Source of the DNA: Naegleria lovaniensis
Taxonomy: Eukaryota > Heterolobosea > Eutetramitea > Acrasida > Naegleriidae
Direction of reading: 5' to 3'
DNA length: 64,000 nucleotides
NCBI RefSeq assembly: GCF_003324165.1
Contig: NW_025407831.1
Span: 620,001 to 684,000 of the forward strand
The position numbers and the translations under genes are program-made. The notes below the pieces were generated by a model. The model was given only the letters and a program-made list of their open reading frames with translations, ran no database searches and was not told where the DNA came from. Positions 20,020 to 29,997 of this stretch are shown here, piece by piece. Within the stretch, counting starts at the first letter, position 1, and every line of letters begins with the position of its first letter.

Positions 20020-21338
20020 ATTGAATAATAATTCAATATTTCATACGAGCAGTCAAATTCTCATCAAATTCATGGATATCAATAACAACCTCATGATGAT
20101 GAATTTTCATAAATGCAACGATAATTTACGCAAAATGTTGCACAACAACTCAACACATCAAATAATATCGGAGAGGATAACAAATAGTTGGCTCTACACT
20201 TGTTCAAAGTAAAATATCAAATTCAATATTCATAATATCGTATACACGAGATATCATCATTTGAATTTTGTACCCAAATGGATGATGTTGTTGACTTGGT
20301 CCACCATGACTCGTTCCAAATGGAACTCCTCTCTTTCTGTCCATGAAAACTTCACTTTCTGTTGTACGTTGCCTTCACCGCGTAATGTTCATCCTTTCAA
20401 CAATTTTGATGAACGCATTAAATTGATTGTAAATTGTTTAACACTAGGTTTGCCAGACAACTCGAACAACTCAAAAAAATATTCAGAGATGCTCTGCTTG
20501 CAGTAGAATTGAGTGTGGTATGTATCAGAGGTTTTGTGGGGTGGTCAGAAGTGGCTGGCGAATTCGTGCAAGAATTGGACAAGGTTTGGAAAGGACAGTC
20601 GGGTCATAACTCTTGAATCAACATTGCAATCTTGGCTTTTTCTCTTCTTTCAAATGATGACGAAGTAAATGACGAGTCTGACTGATAATGTGCAGACAAA
20701 AATTACATTTGGCTTTTATTGGCTGATTATAACAGAGAAAAACTTTGAAAGTGATGATGATTCAAGTCGTTTAACCTGCTCCGAACCAATCTTGTCATGG
20801 TTTTTGTATCATTTTCTCCTCCAGTCTTCATCATGACCACCCCGAACAACATTTTATTGACATTCTTGTACTTTTATCCTCATCCAGGTTGTCCAATATC
20901 CAACAGAGGTAAAGTATCACTAGTGTAATCACTGGTGGTGGGCAATGATGATTACCGAGTCAGGAACAATGGCTGAACATCTGGTCCACATTCTGAAAAG
21001 AGCTCATAAAACCTTCAAATGATGAAGAAAACAAGATGAGGCATTTATCCGATGCTAACTCACTATGAGAGACAACTCTTTGCTACCTTAAAATTCTGAC
21101 AAGGTTGAAATGACACTTTTCAGATTGTGGACAGAGTCATACTCTGTGCCACCATCATTGCCCACCACCGAACATTTGTATTGACGATATTGACTTTAAT
21201 ATGATTTTGCTTGTACAATGTAAATTCGTGTCCGTGTCTATCGAAATAAAGATGATAAATAGATGAAAATATTTGTAATTGTATCTATGTGTTTATCGAC
21301 TTGCGTTTTAAATCCTGTTGGAAAAAAAATAAGGGTGG
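20020..21338. other. 1.3-kb region without a secure gene; contains an inverted repeat
   Basis: Short open frames at 20261-20506 and 20434-20616 (plus) overlap in different frames and show no family motif. They might be exons of an unrecognised gene, since a CACTAG/GTTTG junction-like string lies near 20447, but I cannot assemble one. The right half holds an imperfect inverted repeat (20934-21169), listed separately. Poly-A-signal-like AATAAA motifs occur near 21243. Confidence 0.4.
20934..21169. repeat. Imperfect inverted repeat, about 236 bp
   Basis: Outer arms are a perfect 17-bp inverted pair, GGTGGTGGGCAATGATG at 20934-20950 and its complement at 21153-21169. A second matching segment lies inside: GTCCACATTCTGAAAAG at 20984-21000 pairs with CTTTTCAGATTGTGGAC at 21116-21132 with one mismatch, and AAACCTT near 21008 pairs with AAGGTT near 21101. 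The outline is a long hairpin with bulges and a loop of about 85 nt. It could be a structured RNA or a MITE-like remnant. No ORF inside. Confidence 0.6.
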
Positions 21339-21359
21339 ATATAATGGAAATGAATTCAG

Positions 21360-21658
21360 ATGATGATTCGTCCTCATCATGAATCGCAAGCTGATCTTAC
21401 TCCTTGTATCCAAGAATTTAAAAAGAAAAAAATATCGAATGATGCACCGAGTTTAAGCTCCTTAAATCTACAAGTTTCACCCAGACGCAAGAAAACACGA
21501 ACTGGGATGAAACTAGAGAAAAGGAGGTTATTATCAATCTCCAACAAGAAATGGACCTCCTTTACAATGAGCAGGATCAACTCGCCAAGTCCATTAGGGC
21601 CTTATTACGCGAAATGTTTACCACACAATCCAACGAATGCCATATTCAGCTCCCTTGA
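21360..21658 (+). CDS. Small coiled-coil protein, probably with a frameshift
   Basis: An ATG frame from 21360 (MIRPHHESQADLTPCIQEF, then KKKKISNDAPSLSSLNLQ) runs to about 21472. A second frame continues from there to the stop at 21656-21658 with strongly heptad-like sequence: EKEVIINLQQEMDLLYNEQ, then LAKSIRALLREMFTTQ. The shift near 21472 has no convincing intron (the only GT-AG is 11 nt). Joined, the product is about 98 aa. The second part looks properly coding, the first less so. Family unknown; a small adaptor in a larger complex is one possibility. It lies just upstream of, and convergent with, PIG-M. Confidence 0.45.
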
Positions 21659-21717
21659 ATCGCTATTGGGCCAATTATGAAGTCTACTACTTCTTGAGCA
21701 AAATCAATAAAATTAAA

Positions 21718-23283
21718 TTAAAGAGGTCTAAAATACAGAGCTATTCCAGTATTAATGATGAAAAACAGAAGACTGCTCATCCAAATTTCTCGAAACGTAT
21801 TTTCTCCTAAAAATTCCAATCGATAGGCTGTTGAGAGCCAAACTCCTTGCCCAACAAACCACAAGGCAATCCATGTGAACAGAACGAAAAGAGAGAAGCG
21901 CGTTGTGTTGTTTTTCATCTTGTCATAAAAGTAACTCTGTAATGTGAATCCAAATATGGAAATGAACCAAACAAAATATTGTACAGTGCACACTTTGTTA
22001 AACATGACAAATAGGAATGTTTGAGAGAAAATCGTACAAAAAAAATTCTTTCGTGTCGTATTCCATGAGAGAGCCAATAGAGAGAGGAATTGAGGGAGAA
22101 ATGCCAGTAGAGAAATAATTTTTGAACTCTTCTCAATCAATGCTCCATCCAAATATAAATAATAGAAATAAATTGAAAAATTGTGTCGATTGTCACTCCT
22201 CACGACATGGTACAGATACGACTCGTATAGAAATTGATATCCATAAAATTGGTAAAACAGTGCAATCAGTGCCAAGCATGTTCCTCCACTCAATAAGCAA
22301 TACCAAACACATGCTTTGATTTTCTCTGTGACTGATGTAAAATCCATGTAAAAATAAATGTATATCAAAATGGTTGGAAGATAAATGATAGGATAAATTT
22401 TAAAGTGAACAGCGAGACCAAACCAAATACTTGATCGCACGAGTTGTCGTTTCTGGAATGAATAGAGCGAAAGTAGTACCAATAAAACAATGCATTGGTC
22501 GGCATTGCCTCGAGTAGATACATTCACTAGTATTGGATTGAAGAGAATTGTTGCATTGGTAAGAATGAGACTAATATTGTTGTCCTTATTCTCTTTGAGG
22601 TAAAATTTGTTAAAATTCATGTTTAACAATTCGTAAACAAGCCATGCAACAAGTAAATCTACCAAACAAAATAATAGTTTCCCCATGATTGGATGAATTA
22701 AAATGTTTGGAATCATGATGTAGCTCCTATTGTTTTTGTGAAACATTTTCAGAATGTCATTGTAATATTTCCATGAATGGTAGTGACATGTTCAAAATTT
22801 CATTTCATTTTTTGGAATAGGACATTTCACACTTACAATAATGGAGTATAACGATAGGTTCCTCTTTTAAAGGGCGATTCTCCATTCACCACAAATTCTG
22901 CAGCATCTGTAAAAACTTGATAATCTACATCTGTATACTTGACCATAACTTTCAATTTTTTGTGATCGTCCATCATCATGGTTTGTAATCAAATCATTCA
23001 TGATTATATTTTCATTCCAATATATATATTATTGATTTTAAATTCCATAAGCATCATTATACATTTCCGAACATTATTCATGAACATTATCAATTTTTCA
23101 TTCATCAATTTTTTCATCATCTTTTCAATACCTACAATTCCTGTCATGCCACAAGCTATACACAATGACAATCATCCGCAATACAATTCCAGCAAGAAAT
23201 GAAATATTTCTTTGTTTTAAGATTTTCAAACGATCATTGGATTCTTGTTCCGATTCGGTACGAGGCTGTTCATCGAGTTGCAT
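21718..23283 (-). CDS. PIGM: GPI mannosyltransferase 1 catalytic subunit (PIG-M)
   Basis: ER enzyme that adds the first mannose to GlcN-PI during GPI-anchor synthesis, using dolichol-phosphate-mannose. Three exons, 23136-23283, 22837-22948 and 21718-22726, sum exactly to 423 codons. The first join gives [16 protein letters not shown], containing the DVD (DxD) motif in the first luminal loop; the second gives YRYTPLLSYIMIPN. Downstream are [19 protein letters not shown] and [15 protein letters not shown], both PIG-M signatures. It has many hydrophobic segments, as expected for about ten TM helices. The ATG at 23283 precedes [15 protein letters not shown], and [17 protein letters not shown] is TM1. 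Length 422 aa, the usual size. Confidence 0.95.
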
Positions 23284-23329
23284 TTTTTTTCAATGTTTGT
23301 TGTTAAAGTATTATGTGAGACTAGGATTT

Positions 23330-24092
23330 CGTAGATGAGTTTTGTTTTGATCGTGAGGAGTATTGTGATGAGTGAGAGGAGTCTGTTCTACCTTTGAATG
23401 TCCCACTCTTGCTCAACGTTGCCAAACAGGTCCAACTTGCTCCTCTCGAGATTATTTTTGTTACTCTCGAGGATATGTCTGTTATCAATCCCAATGTATG
23501 AGGTCATCAGAAGCAGAGAAAAAGAAAGAATCTGAATTGAGTCCCGGAGCGATCACTGGAATTGTTGCTGGTGGCTCAATAGGTGGTATTATTTTATTAA
23601 TTGATTACCATTTTTGGTTATTTATATTGGAAAACGAAATCAAACGTTGCAACAATCAAGAAAAACAAACGTCACTACTACTACCAATTGGAATCTCGAA
23701 AATCCAAGGCAAGGAGCCAGTCAGATTCCAACTGCTACTACTGGGTTAGATAGACCATCTGTTCAGATTGAAATTCTATGCCAGAAACAAGTTCATGTAC
23801 CAATTGGAATTTCCAAACAGTGATGACATCCAATAGTGAACATTCTCGAGGATCATTCAATCATTCAACACAATCTGCATGGACATCCATTCGTTCGAAA
23901 TCCATCAGCGCCCTCCTCCATGGAAATGAAATCGACACCAACACCTCTTTCAATCAGAAGGATTTAATTAAAATGCAAATAGAGCAAGTCAAACAAGCAA
24001 GGAATAATAAACGAACTAACTCTTCATCCATCAGGGAGGTGAGCCAAAGCGTGAGCAACCAGCCAATACCCAACCGTTCTTGGCGACGTTGA
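23330..24092 (+). pseudogene. Decayed cysteine-rich single-TM receptor-like gene
   Basis: Three overlapping frames together read as one protein. A Cys-rich ectodomain (CSTFECPTLAQRCQTGPTC, SSRDYFCYSRGYVCYQSQC) precedes a juxtamembrane Lys/Glu stretch. Then comes a TM segment (PGAITGIVAGGSIGGIILL), which only continues properly as ITIFGYLYWKTKSN after a frame change near 23600. The third frame carries an Asn/Ser/Gln-rich cytoplasmic tail to the stop at 24092, with a further shift near 23775. The start has no ATG in the open frame, and a stop (TGA near 23364) interrupts the upstream Cys-containing frame. I count at least three disruptions, so I call it a pseudogene; sequencing error is less likely with several shifts. 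Confidence 0.6.
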
Positions 24093-24205
24093 CGAACTCA
24101 CGAAGCTTTTTCTATCTGGTCAAAATACTATTTTTAACGTCCAACAATTTTGAAGCGACGCAACCAATTTTACAAAAAAAATTCAACCCACAACCAACCC
24201 CAAAA

Positions 24206-24589
24206 ATGAGCACAACAGCACCACTTGATGGGCCGCCATCAGGCTCCAACGCTCTTCGCAGGAACGACAACGCGTCGCTCAACCACAAAAAGCGCATAAA
24301 GCGTGCCAAAAAATCAAAGCACACTGAAAAATCTTCTTCAGCAAAACCTAGCTTCAAATCATACAAGAGAGGATTCGAGCAATGCGCTAATGACAGCCCA
24401 ACACAAAAGGAAACCAACACAGATCCACCAACCACACCATCAACCACAGCATCCGAGAAGGTGGAAAGAGTGACAGAGTTTTTATTGGACATGTTTCAAA
24501 AAATAGTAGACAATCCCTTGTCAGCGGAAGACAAAGAGCAGGCTGAATTTTTTATTTCAAGGATTAAACAAAAGCCGCTGCAAAACTAG
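24206..24589 (+). CDS. Hypothetical basic protein
   Basis: 127 aa from the first ATG at 24206; the open frame extends upstream without an ATG. The N-terminal half is Lys/Arg/Ser-rich (HKKRIKRAKKSKHTEKSSS), consistent with nuclear localisation. There is then a Thr/Pro linker and a C-terminal amphipathic helix (EKVERVTEFLLDMFQKIVDN). The stretch uses more G/C-ending codons and Pro/Thr than its neighbours. No recognised family. The reading frame is clean over its whole length, whereas the gene before it is decayed. Confidence 0.5.
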   Translation: MSTTAPLDGPPSGSNALRRNDNASLNHKKRIKRAKKSKHTEKSSSAKPSFKSYKRGFEQCANDSPTQKETNTDPPTTPSTTASEKVERVTEFLLDMFQKIVDNPLSAEDKEQAEFFISRIKQKPLQN

Positions 24590-24683
24590 CATTTCTTCCT
24601 TTTCTTTGTTTTAGGATCATGTTAGACTCTTTTGTTTGCACCTATAAGCTCGTCCAACTTGTTTCATCAACGGCACTAATATT

Positions 24684-24845
24684 AGCAGGGAAGGAGTGTT
24701 CCATCTTTCAAGGACTGATAATTTCAGAAAATTGACTTACCTTGATTTAAGTAATAATTCTGCAGGGAGTGGTGGACACACACTTCCCCATCATTTCTTC
24801 CATAACCTCTTAATATGGTTCTTAGATTTGAATATTGATATTTGA
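24684..24845 (+). pseudogene. LRR gene remnant
   Basis: A 53-codon open stretch without a start reads HLSRTDNFRKLTYLDLSNNSAGSGG in part, a clear plant/RNI-like LRR repeat, then degenerates into HTLPHHFFHNLLIWFLDL before a stop. No neighbouring sequence extends the repeats. Best explained as the remaining fragment of one of the LRR genes common in this genome. Confidence 0.5.
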
Positions 24846-25487
24846 AACGTGATTTAAATATCCTTTACGTTCATGTTATACTTATGAGCGTGCAAGTTTG
24901 ACGTTTGAATTGTTGACAAGTGGCCCTTTGCAAGACCTAGAAACAATTACAAAACAAGTTGCAGAAGACATTCGAGCGTTTTGCTCTTCAAACACGAACC
25001 TTAATGTTTTACTCTTTTCATTGGACGATACTTTATTGCTCATGTTAAAGAATGTGTCAACTTTTACGACTCATTTAAAGACATACCTAGAAACCAATAG
25101 CCCATCTTTGTAGCTCAATGATGACAGTGACAAGCTTGAATTAATCACTGCCCAAATTTTTCGGATAGTCTATTGGCGTTTCAGTTGAAAAAGGCTAATG
25201 AAGAGGACATTGCTTATTGAATATGCTCCATCAATTTTAAAATGTAAGGGCTGAATATTGTTTCGTGTTGTATAATGGATTCACTGTTACGAAATATGAA
25301 AATTGATAACTACAACATGTGGTTGCGTCGATATGGATGCATCACATCAATAAATACTTCAATTGATTAATATTTCCATAATTTGATGACATGGTCAGCT
25401 TCTTGTTGACTTCATCATGAGATTGAATTTGTCAAATTCAATCGTAGTAGTTCTGTCTGTCAACAAAACAATCTTGTGATATTGTTC
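24846..25487. other. Intergenic with one unassigned open stretch
   Basis: A 71-codon open stretch at 24898-25113 (LTSGPLQDLETITKQVAED, then LNVLLFSLDDTLLLMLKNV) begins without an ATG and has a plausible amino-acid composition but no recognised family. It may be a gene fragment related to the decayed sequence just upstream. The remainder up to the stop of the DUF4116 gene is featureless AT-rich DNA. Confidence 0.35.
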
Positions 25488-27122
25488 TTAACGTTCACTT
25501 TTTCCCAAATAAGCTCCATAATAGCAACGTTGCATTCTTTCTTGATATAATTCATCACTGTATGTTGTCACGTAACCATTGTTTCTGAGAGCTTCTGTCA
25601 CAAGTTCTTGATTTTGTTGCAGGTCATAACTGGCCGCACTTAATGCATATCCATTATTTCTCACTGCTTCCAACATGATCTCTTTATCCCAGTTAAAATA
25701 GAAATACGTAGACTCTGTAACAGCAAGGCTGTTGTGTTTGATTGCTGTTAACACAAATTGCTTGTCATTAATATACTTCTGTGGTGCATATCCGAAAGCA
25801 TGTCGAGCCCCAACCTTAATCGCATCTAATAAGAATTGCTGATCACACAACAAGTTCTTGGAAACATACTGGATGGCTGTATGATCTTGATGAACGGCTT
25901 TCAATACAATTTCATGATCACTTTTCATATTTTCATCTACATAGTGTAGAGCTCCACCATGTTGCGTCACAGCTGTCAGTACCACTTCTCTATCACTCTT
26001 CATCTGTTTCGAGGCATGTTGTAATGCATATCCATATTGTCTGACAGCTTTCAAAACAACCTCTTTATCATTCCTCAGTTCATCAGATGCAAATTCAAGA
26101 TCATGTCCATATTGATTTACAACAGTTAAAACGAAATCTTTGTTTGACTGCAATTCTTGAGAAGCATATTTCAATGAAAAGCCGTTTTGAATGGCCTGAG
26201 AGGCAATTTCTAGGTCATTCTTTAAATTATCAGAGGCAAATCGTAGGGACCAAGGATCATTCCTAACTGCGTTTAAAACAATATCTCGATCGTTCTTGAG
26301 ATCATTCGATGCAAATTCAAGTAAGAATGAAAATTCTTGAACTAATTTCAGCATTATTTCTTTGTTTGAGTAAATTGAGTAGGGTTCTTGAGCCAGGATT
26401 GAACTATTTTGATTAAAAGAACCTAAAGTTTCATACTCTGGAAAAATTACTCTCAGAAGTTGAAACATGAAATCGTGATCCTGGAGGCGATTTTTTGGCA
26501 CGAATTCAAGTGCCTTCTTATTTTGTTTGATCGCTTCTAAAATTATTTCCTTGTCGTTCTTCATTTCTGGCTCCAGAACTCGATCCAATACTAGACCGTT
26601 TTGCCTTACAGCAGTTAACACAACATCTCGGTCTTTCTTGATGGCATAAACACGAGAAAACCCGAGAGCGTGTCCATTTAGTCCTACAACTTGCAACATA
26701 AATGATTTGTCCTTTCGAATTTCATCTGGTACAAACGTCACTGCATAGGGATGTTGTTTGATGGCTGCCAGTAACACTTCACGATCATTGTGGATAGTGT
26801 TGCTTGCAAATGGTAATTCTGACCCTTGTTGTTCAACTACTTGCAACACAAAATTTCTGTCTTTTCTTAGTGTATTGGATGCAAATTTTAATCCATAACC
26901 GTACTTTTTGATATGATTCAACACAAATTCTCGGTCATTCATAAACTCAACAGGAAGGAAATTTTCAAATTTTACTTGTCTATTTTCAAGCCATTTCCTC
27001 TTTCCGAGTTGTTGCAATGAAAATTTCTTTTTTAATAATTCCATGCAAACAGCATGATGATCGTCAATGATAGTGGTCGGGCTGAGATCCGAAAGTAACA
27101 TCAGCACGACACGATTTTCCAT
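25488..27122 (-). CDS. DUF4116 repeat protein
   Basis: Single exon, 544 aa, ATG at 27122. After a 50-residue N-terminal helix region, the protein consists of about 16 tandem units of 24-25 residues with the pattern NDREVVLxAVxQxGxALxxASxxL, the DUF4116 signature (for example ELRNDKEVVLKAVRQYGYAL and QMKSDREVVLTAVTQHGGAL). Individual units carry variable residues at fixed positions, as in other helical-repeat scaffolds. The family is abundant in Naegleria and some other protists; its biochemical role is not established. The gene is divergent from the NHL propeller gene. No signal peptide or TM segment; probably cytosolic. Confidence 0.92.
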   Translation of the reverse strand: MENRVVLMLLSDLSPTTIIDDHHAVCMELLKKKFSLQQLGKRKWLENRQVKFENFLPVEFMNDREFVLNHIKKYGYGLKFASNTLRKDRNFVLQVVEQQGSELPFASNTIHNDREVLLAAIKQHPYAVTFVPDEIRKDKSFMLQVVGLNGHALGFSRVYAIKKDRDVVLTAVRQNGLVLDRVLEPEMKNDKEIILEAIKQNKKALEFVPKNRLQDHDFMFQLLRVIFPEYETLGSFNQNSSILAQEPYSIYSNKEIMLKLVQEFSFLLEFASNDLKNDRDIVLNAVRNDPWSLRFASDNLKNDLEIASQAIQNGFSLKYASQELQSNKDFVLTVVNQYGHDLEFASDELRNDKEVVLKAVRQYGYALQHASKQMKSDREVVLTAVTQHGGALHYVDENMKSDHEIVLKAVHQDHTAIQYVSKNLLCDQQFLLDAIKVGARHAFGYAPQKYINDKQFVLTAIKHNSLAVTESTYFYFNWDKEIMLEAVRNNGYALSAASYDLQQNQELVTEALRNNGYVTTYSDELYQERMQRCYYGAYLGKSER

Positions 27123-27715
27123 TGTGTCGGAGTGAGGCCGAATTTTTGGACAATTTTTTCACGAGTTCTGCTTACAGTTCCGACAAGTACTTGGTCCAAT
27201 GGGTAGATCAATGTTTAATTATTGAAAAAGTGTTAATGTAAGGGAGCTAAACTGCAAGTGTTGGGAGAACAGGGCTGGAAAATTGACTTTTGGTTCATTA
27301 AAAGAGAAAATTACTATTGGTGATAAAATTGTAAAATCCAAGTGTAAGGCAATCACAGATTTGGAATCACGAGATCTTGAGCAAGATCTGAAAACAAAGC
27401 GAAAAATGTTCTCGGGATATTCCAGAGCTTGCAGATCTTGTGTTCAAGATCGTTGTATTAATGATTCATGACGTCTGTTTTACAAATGAAAGTCTCCCAT
27501 GATTTCTCAAGTACGCGCGAGGTGTTTGTGTTTTAATAATAACTCGAGGACATGCCTCGTCATGCAATGGTTGTGAAAAGCAAGCATCATGACCTCTCGC
27601 TGTATGTGATATGGATGGAAATTGAATTAAAACAGGTTCAGTTATTCACACAGTGATAAGTCATCATCCAAAAAAAACATCTAAACAGATCATCATCAAC
27701 CAATATCATTGGAAC
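27123..27715. other. 593-bp divergent promoter region
   Basis: Lies between the starts of the DUF4116 gene (minus) and the NHL gene (plus). A 62-codon open stretch at 27283-27471 has no ATG and no motif and is probably not coding. Two related palindromes (27372-27451) are listed separately. A CTCGAG-like and CG-rich patch occurs near 27507-27570. No other gene seen. Confidence 0.5.
27372..27451. promoter_or_regulatory. Pair of related palindromes in a divergent promoter
   Basis: AGATCTTGAGCAAGATCT at 27372-27389 is a perfect palindrome (8-nt arms, 2-nt centre). GATCTTGTGTTCAAGATC at 27434-27451 has the same 7-nt arms with a 4-nt centre. Their centres are 62 nt apart, about six helical turns. 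They could be sites for a dimeric transcription factor serving either flanking gene. Function is inferred only from symmetry, repetition and position. Confidence 0.35.
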
Positions 27716-29845
27716 ATGAAAACCATTCTTGCACTCACACTCGTGAGTCTCTTTTGTTTGTCGCTCGTTGTGTCTCACTCATTCATTCATGCTCAAGGAA
27801 CACAGCCCATTTTGAGTTGCATTCCAGGAGTACCTGCCACTACTCAAGATACCACCAATTTGAATTTCCTTTCAACTCGTGTGGCAGGATCTGTTCGCAC
27901 TTGGGGTGATTCATTCTCTGCTGTCTCGGCCAGTTTGGACCAACCCATTTCCGTTGCCTATTCCAAGTTGACCAATGAGGTATTTTTCACAGATTACAAC
28001 CACAAGAAAATTAGAAAAGTCTCACCAAGTAAGGTCGTTTCAACTCTCGTTGGATCAACTCCTACTGCTTTCTATGCTGTTCATGTGGCTGACAATGGTG
28101 AAATTTATGCCTCAAGCATGACTCAAATTTTCAAAGTCAACGCCACTAATGGAGCTTTGACCGTGTTAGCTGGATCAGCCACCACAAAAGGTGATTCTCC
28201 AGACGGTACCGTAGCGACCAGTGCATTACTCAATTTTCCAAAATCCATCTTTGTTACTTCCAGTAAGGTCATTTACTTTACAGATTCTGGAAATCGTAAA
28301 GTGAAAATGATTGGCACCGATGGAAAACTTAAAACAGTTGCAGGAAATGGTAAAAAAGGATATAGCGGTGATGGTGGTGTAGCCACTGCTGCTTCCTTGA
28401 ATAATCCCTTCTCGGTCGTGGTCACTTCCTCAGGTGTTGTATATTTTACCGATTCTGGAAATGCTGTTGTCAGAAAAGTGTCAGGTGGTGTCATTTCTAC
28501 TCATGTAAAACAAACAACGAGTAGTATCAAAATGGGAAATCCAACTGGGCTTGCATTGAAAGCATCCACTGGTGAACTCTTCATTTCAGACAACGCCTAC
28601 AGTAGAATATTTAAAGCTTCTTCTTCTGGAACCACTTTGTCTGTATTTGCCGGTGCCGATTATGGTTACGTCAATGATGGAACATCTACTTCTGAAATTC
28701 AATTGAATTCACCATTTGGTCTCGCATTTGCTCCTAATAATGATTTGTATTTCTGTGATACTTTCAATAACAGAGTGGCTAGAGTGAATGCTGCAGACAA
28801 TTTGGTGTACAATGTGGCAGGAAATTTCGAACCTTCCTATTTTGGTAATGCAGTGAGTGCCAAATCAGCAACCTTCAGTTATGACATGTCTCTCTATGAA
28901 TACAATGGTGAAATTTACGTGGCAGATACTGCCAATAACTTGTTGAGAAAGGTGTCCAAGACTGGTCAAGTCACCACCATTGCAGGTAATCCAAACGGTG
29001 CTCTTGGTGATGGCTACTCTGCCTTACAAACTCAGCTCAATGGTCCAACAGCTGTTGTTGTCAAGAAGAATGGAGAAATTTTGTTTGTCGAAACTTCTAG
29101 TCATAAGGTGAGAAAAATTTCCACTTCAGGAATTGTTTCAACAGTTGCCGGTACTGGTTTACAAGGATACAGTGGCGACGGTGGAGCAGCGACCAATGCC
29201 AAGTTGAACTTTCCAAGAGGACTTGCATTGAATAGTGTCACAGGTGATGTGTTCATTGTTGATTTTGGAAATTATCGAATTCGTAGAATCAATGCCACTT
29301 CAGGAGTCATTTCTACTGTGGTAGGAAATGGAGTGAATGGTTTCAGTGGAGATTCAGGTTTGGCTATCAGTGCTCGAATTTCCAGTGTTCCTTCTCTGTT
29401 TGTTTCTTCCTCGAATGAATTATACTTCCCAGACGGTCACCGTGTCAGAAAAGTATCCTCTTCTGGAGTGATTACCACCATTGCAGGAAATGGAAATCAA
29501 GGATATTCAGGCGACAATGGCGCTGCAACCAATGCTACTCTTAACAATCCACAAAGTGTCATTGCCACAAGTTTTGGAATTTTCATTGCAGATACTGATA
29601 ATAATCGAGTGAGAAAAGTTGAAATGGGTACTGGCGTGATTCGAACGGTCGGTGGTAATGGAAGACGAGATGTGTTATCTGAGGATGAAATATTGGCAAG
29701 GTTTTCTGTGTTGGCTCCTCGTTCATTGGCTCTCTCTGCATCCACAAGCGCCAATTCATTCCATGTCTCCGATTTGAATGGAACTGTGAGAACCTTGAAA
29801 GCATGCTCATGTCCAACTGAATATGCTGCATTTTGTTTGAAATAA
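27716..29845 (+). CDS. Secreted NHL-repeat beta-propeller protein
   Basis: 709 aa from the ATG at 27716, chosen because it starts a typical signal peptide (MKTILALTLVSLFCLSLVV, cleavage near HAQG); the open frame upstream lacks an ATG. The body is a run of NHL-type blades with VYFTDSGNRKVKMI-like strands and repeated glycine-rich turns of the form GYSGDGGxATxAxLNxP (near residues 200, 500 and 615). I count at least ten blades, enough for two six-bladed propellers. A short Cys-containing tail (CSCPTEYAAFC) ends the protein. No TM segment, so secreted or lumenal. Paralogs with the same SGDGG turns are common in free-living amoebae; the ligand is unknown. Confidence 0.9.
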   Translation: MKTILALTLVSLFCLSLVVSHSFIHAQGTQPILSCIPGVPATTQDTTNLNFLSTRVAGSVRTWGDSFSAVSASLDQPISVAYSKLTNEVFFTDYNHKKIRKVSPSKVVSTLVGSTPTAFYAVHVADNGEIYASSMTQIFKVNATNGALTVLAGSATTKGDSPDGTVATSALLNFPKSIFVTSSKVIYFTDSGNRKVKMIGTDGKLKTVAGNGKKGYSGDGGVATAASLNNPFSVVVTSSGVVYFTDSGNAVVRKVSGGVISTHVKQTTSSIKMGNPTGLALKASTGELFISDNAYSRIFKASSSGTTLSVFAGADYGYVNDGTSTSEIQLNSPFGLAFAPNNDLYFCDTFNNRVARVNAADNLVYNVAGNFEPSYFGNAVSAKSATFSYDMSLYEYNGEIYVADTANNLLRKVSKTGQVTTIAGNPNGALGDGYSALQTQLNGPTAVVVKKNGEILFVETSSHKVRKISTSGIVSTVAGTGLQGYSGDGGAATNAKLNFPRGLALNSVTGDVFIVDFGNYRIRRINATSGVISTVVGNGVNGFSGDSGLAISARISSVPSLFVSSSNELYFPDGHRVRKVSSSGVITTIAGNGNQGYSGDNGAATNATLNNPQSVIATSFGIFIADTDNNRVRKVEMGTGVIRTVGGNGRRDVLSEDEILARFSVLAPRSLALSASTSANSFHVSDLNGTVRTLKACSCPTEYAAFCLK

Positions 29846-29997
29846 TTTCGTGAAAATGAATATTGGAAATGCCAAATAAATAGATCCAAATGTTGTGAAT
29901 ATGGAAAGTTGTAGAATGACCAAATTATTGTGCAAATTTCACTTGAGTTTCAATGAATAAAGTGATGTGTGCATTCATATGTCACAGTTACAACAAA

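Noticed and set aside
20654-20726. C/D-box snoRNA candidate (ATGATGA at 20654, CTGA at 20678 and 20723)
   Set aside because: Terminal stem pairs only in a crossed order and no guide complementarity could be assessed; motifs this short are expected by chance.
29497-29889. 130-codon minus-strand open frame
   Set aside because: Antisense to the NHL gene; the repeats create open frames on the other strand.
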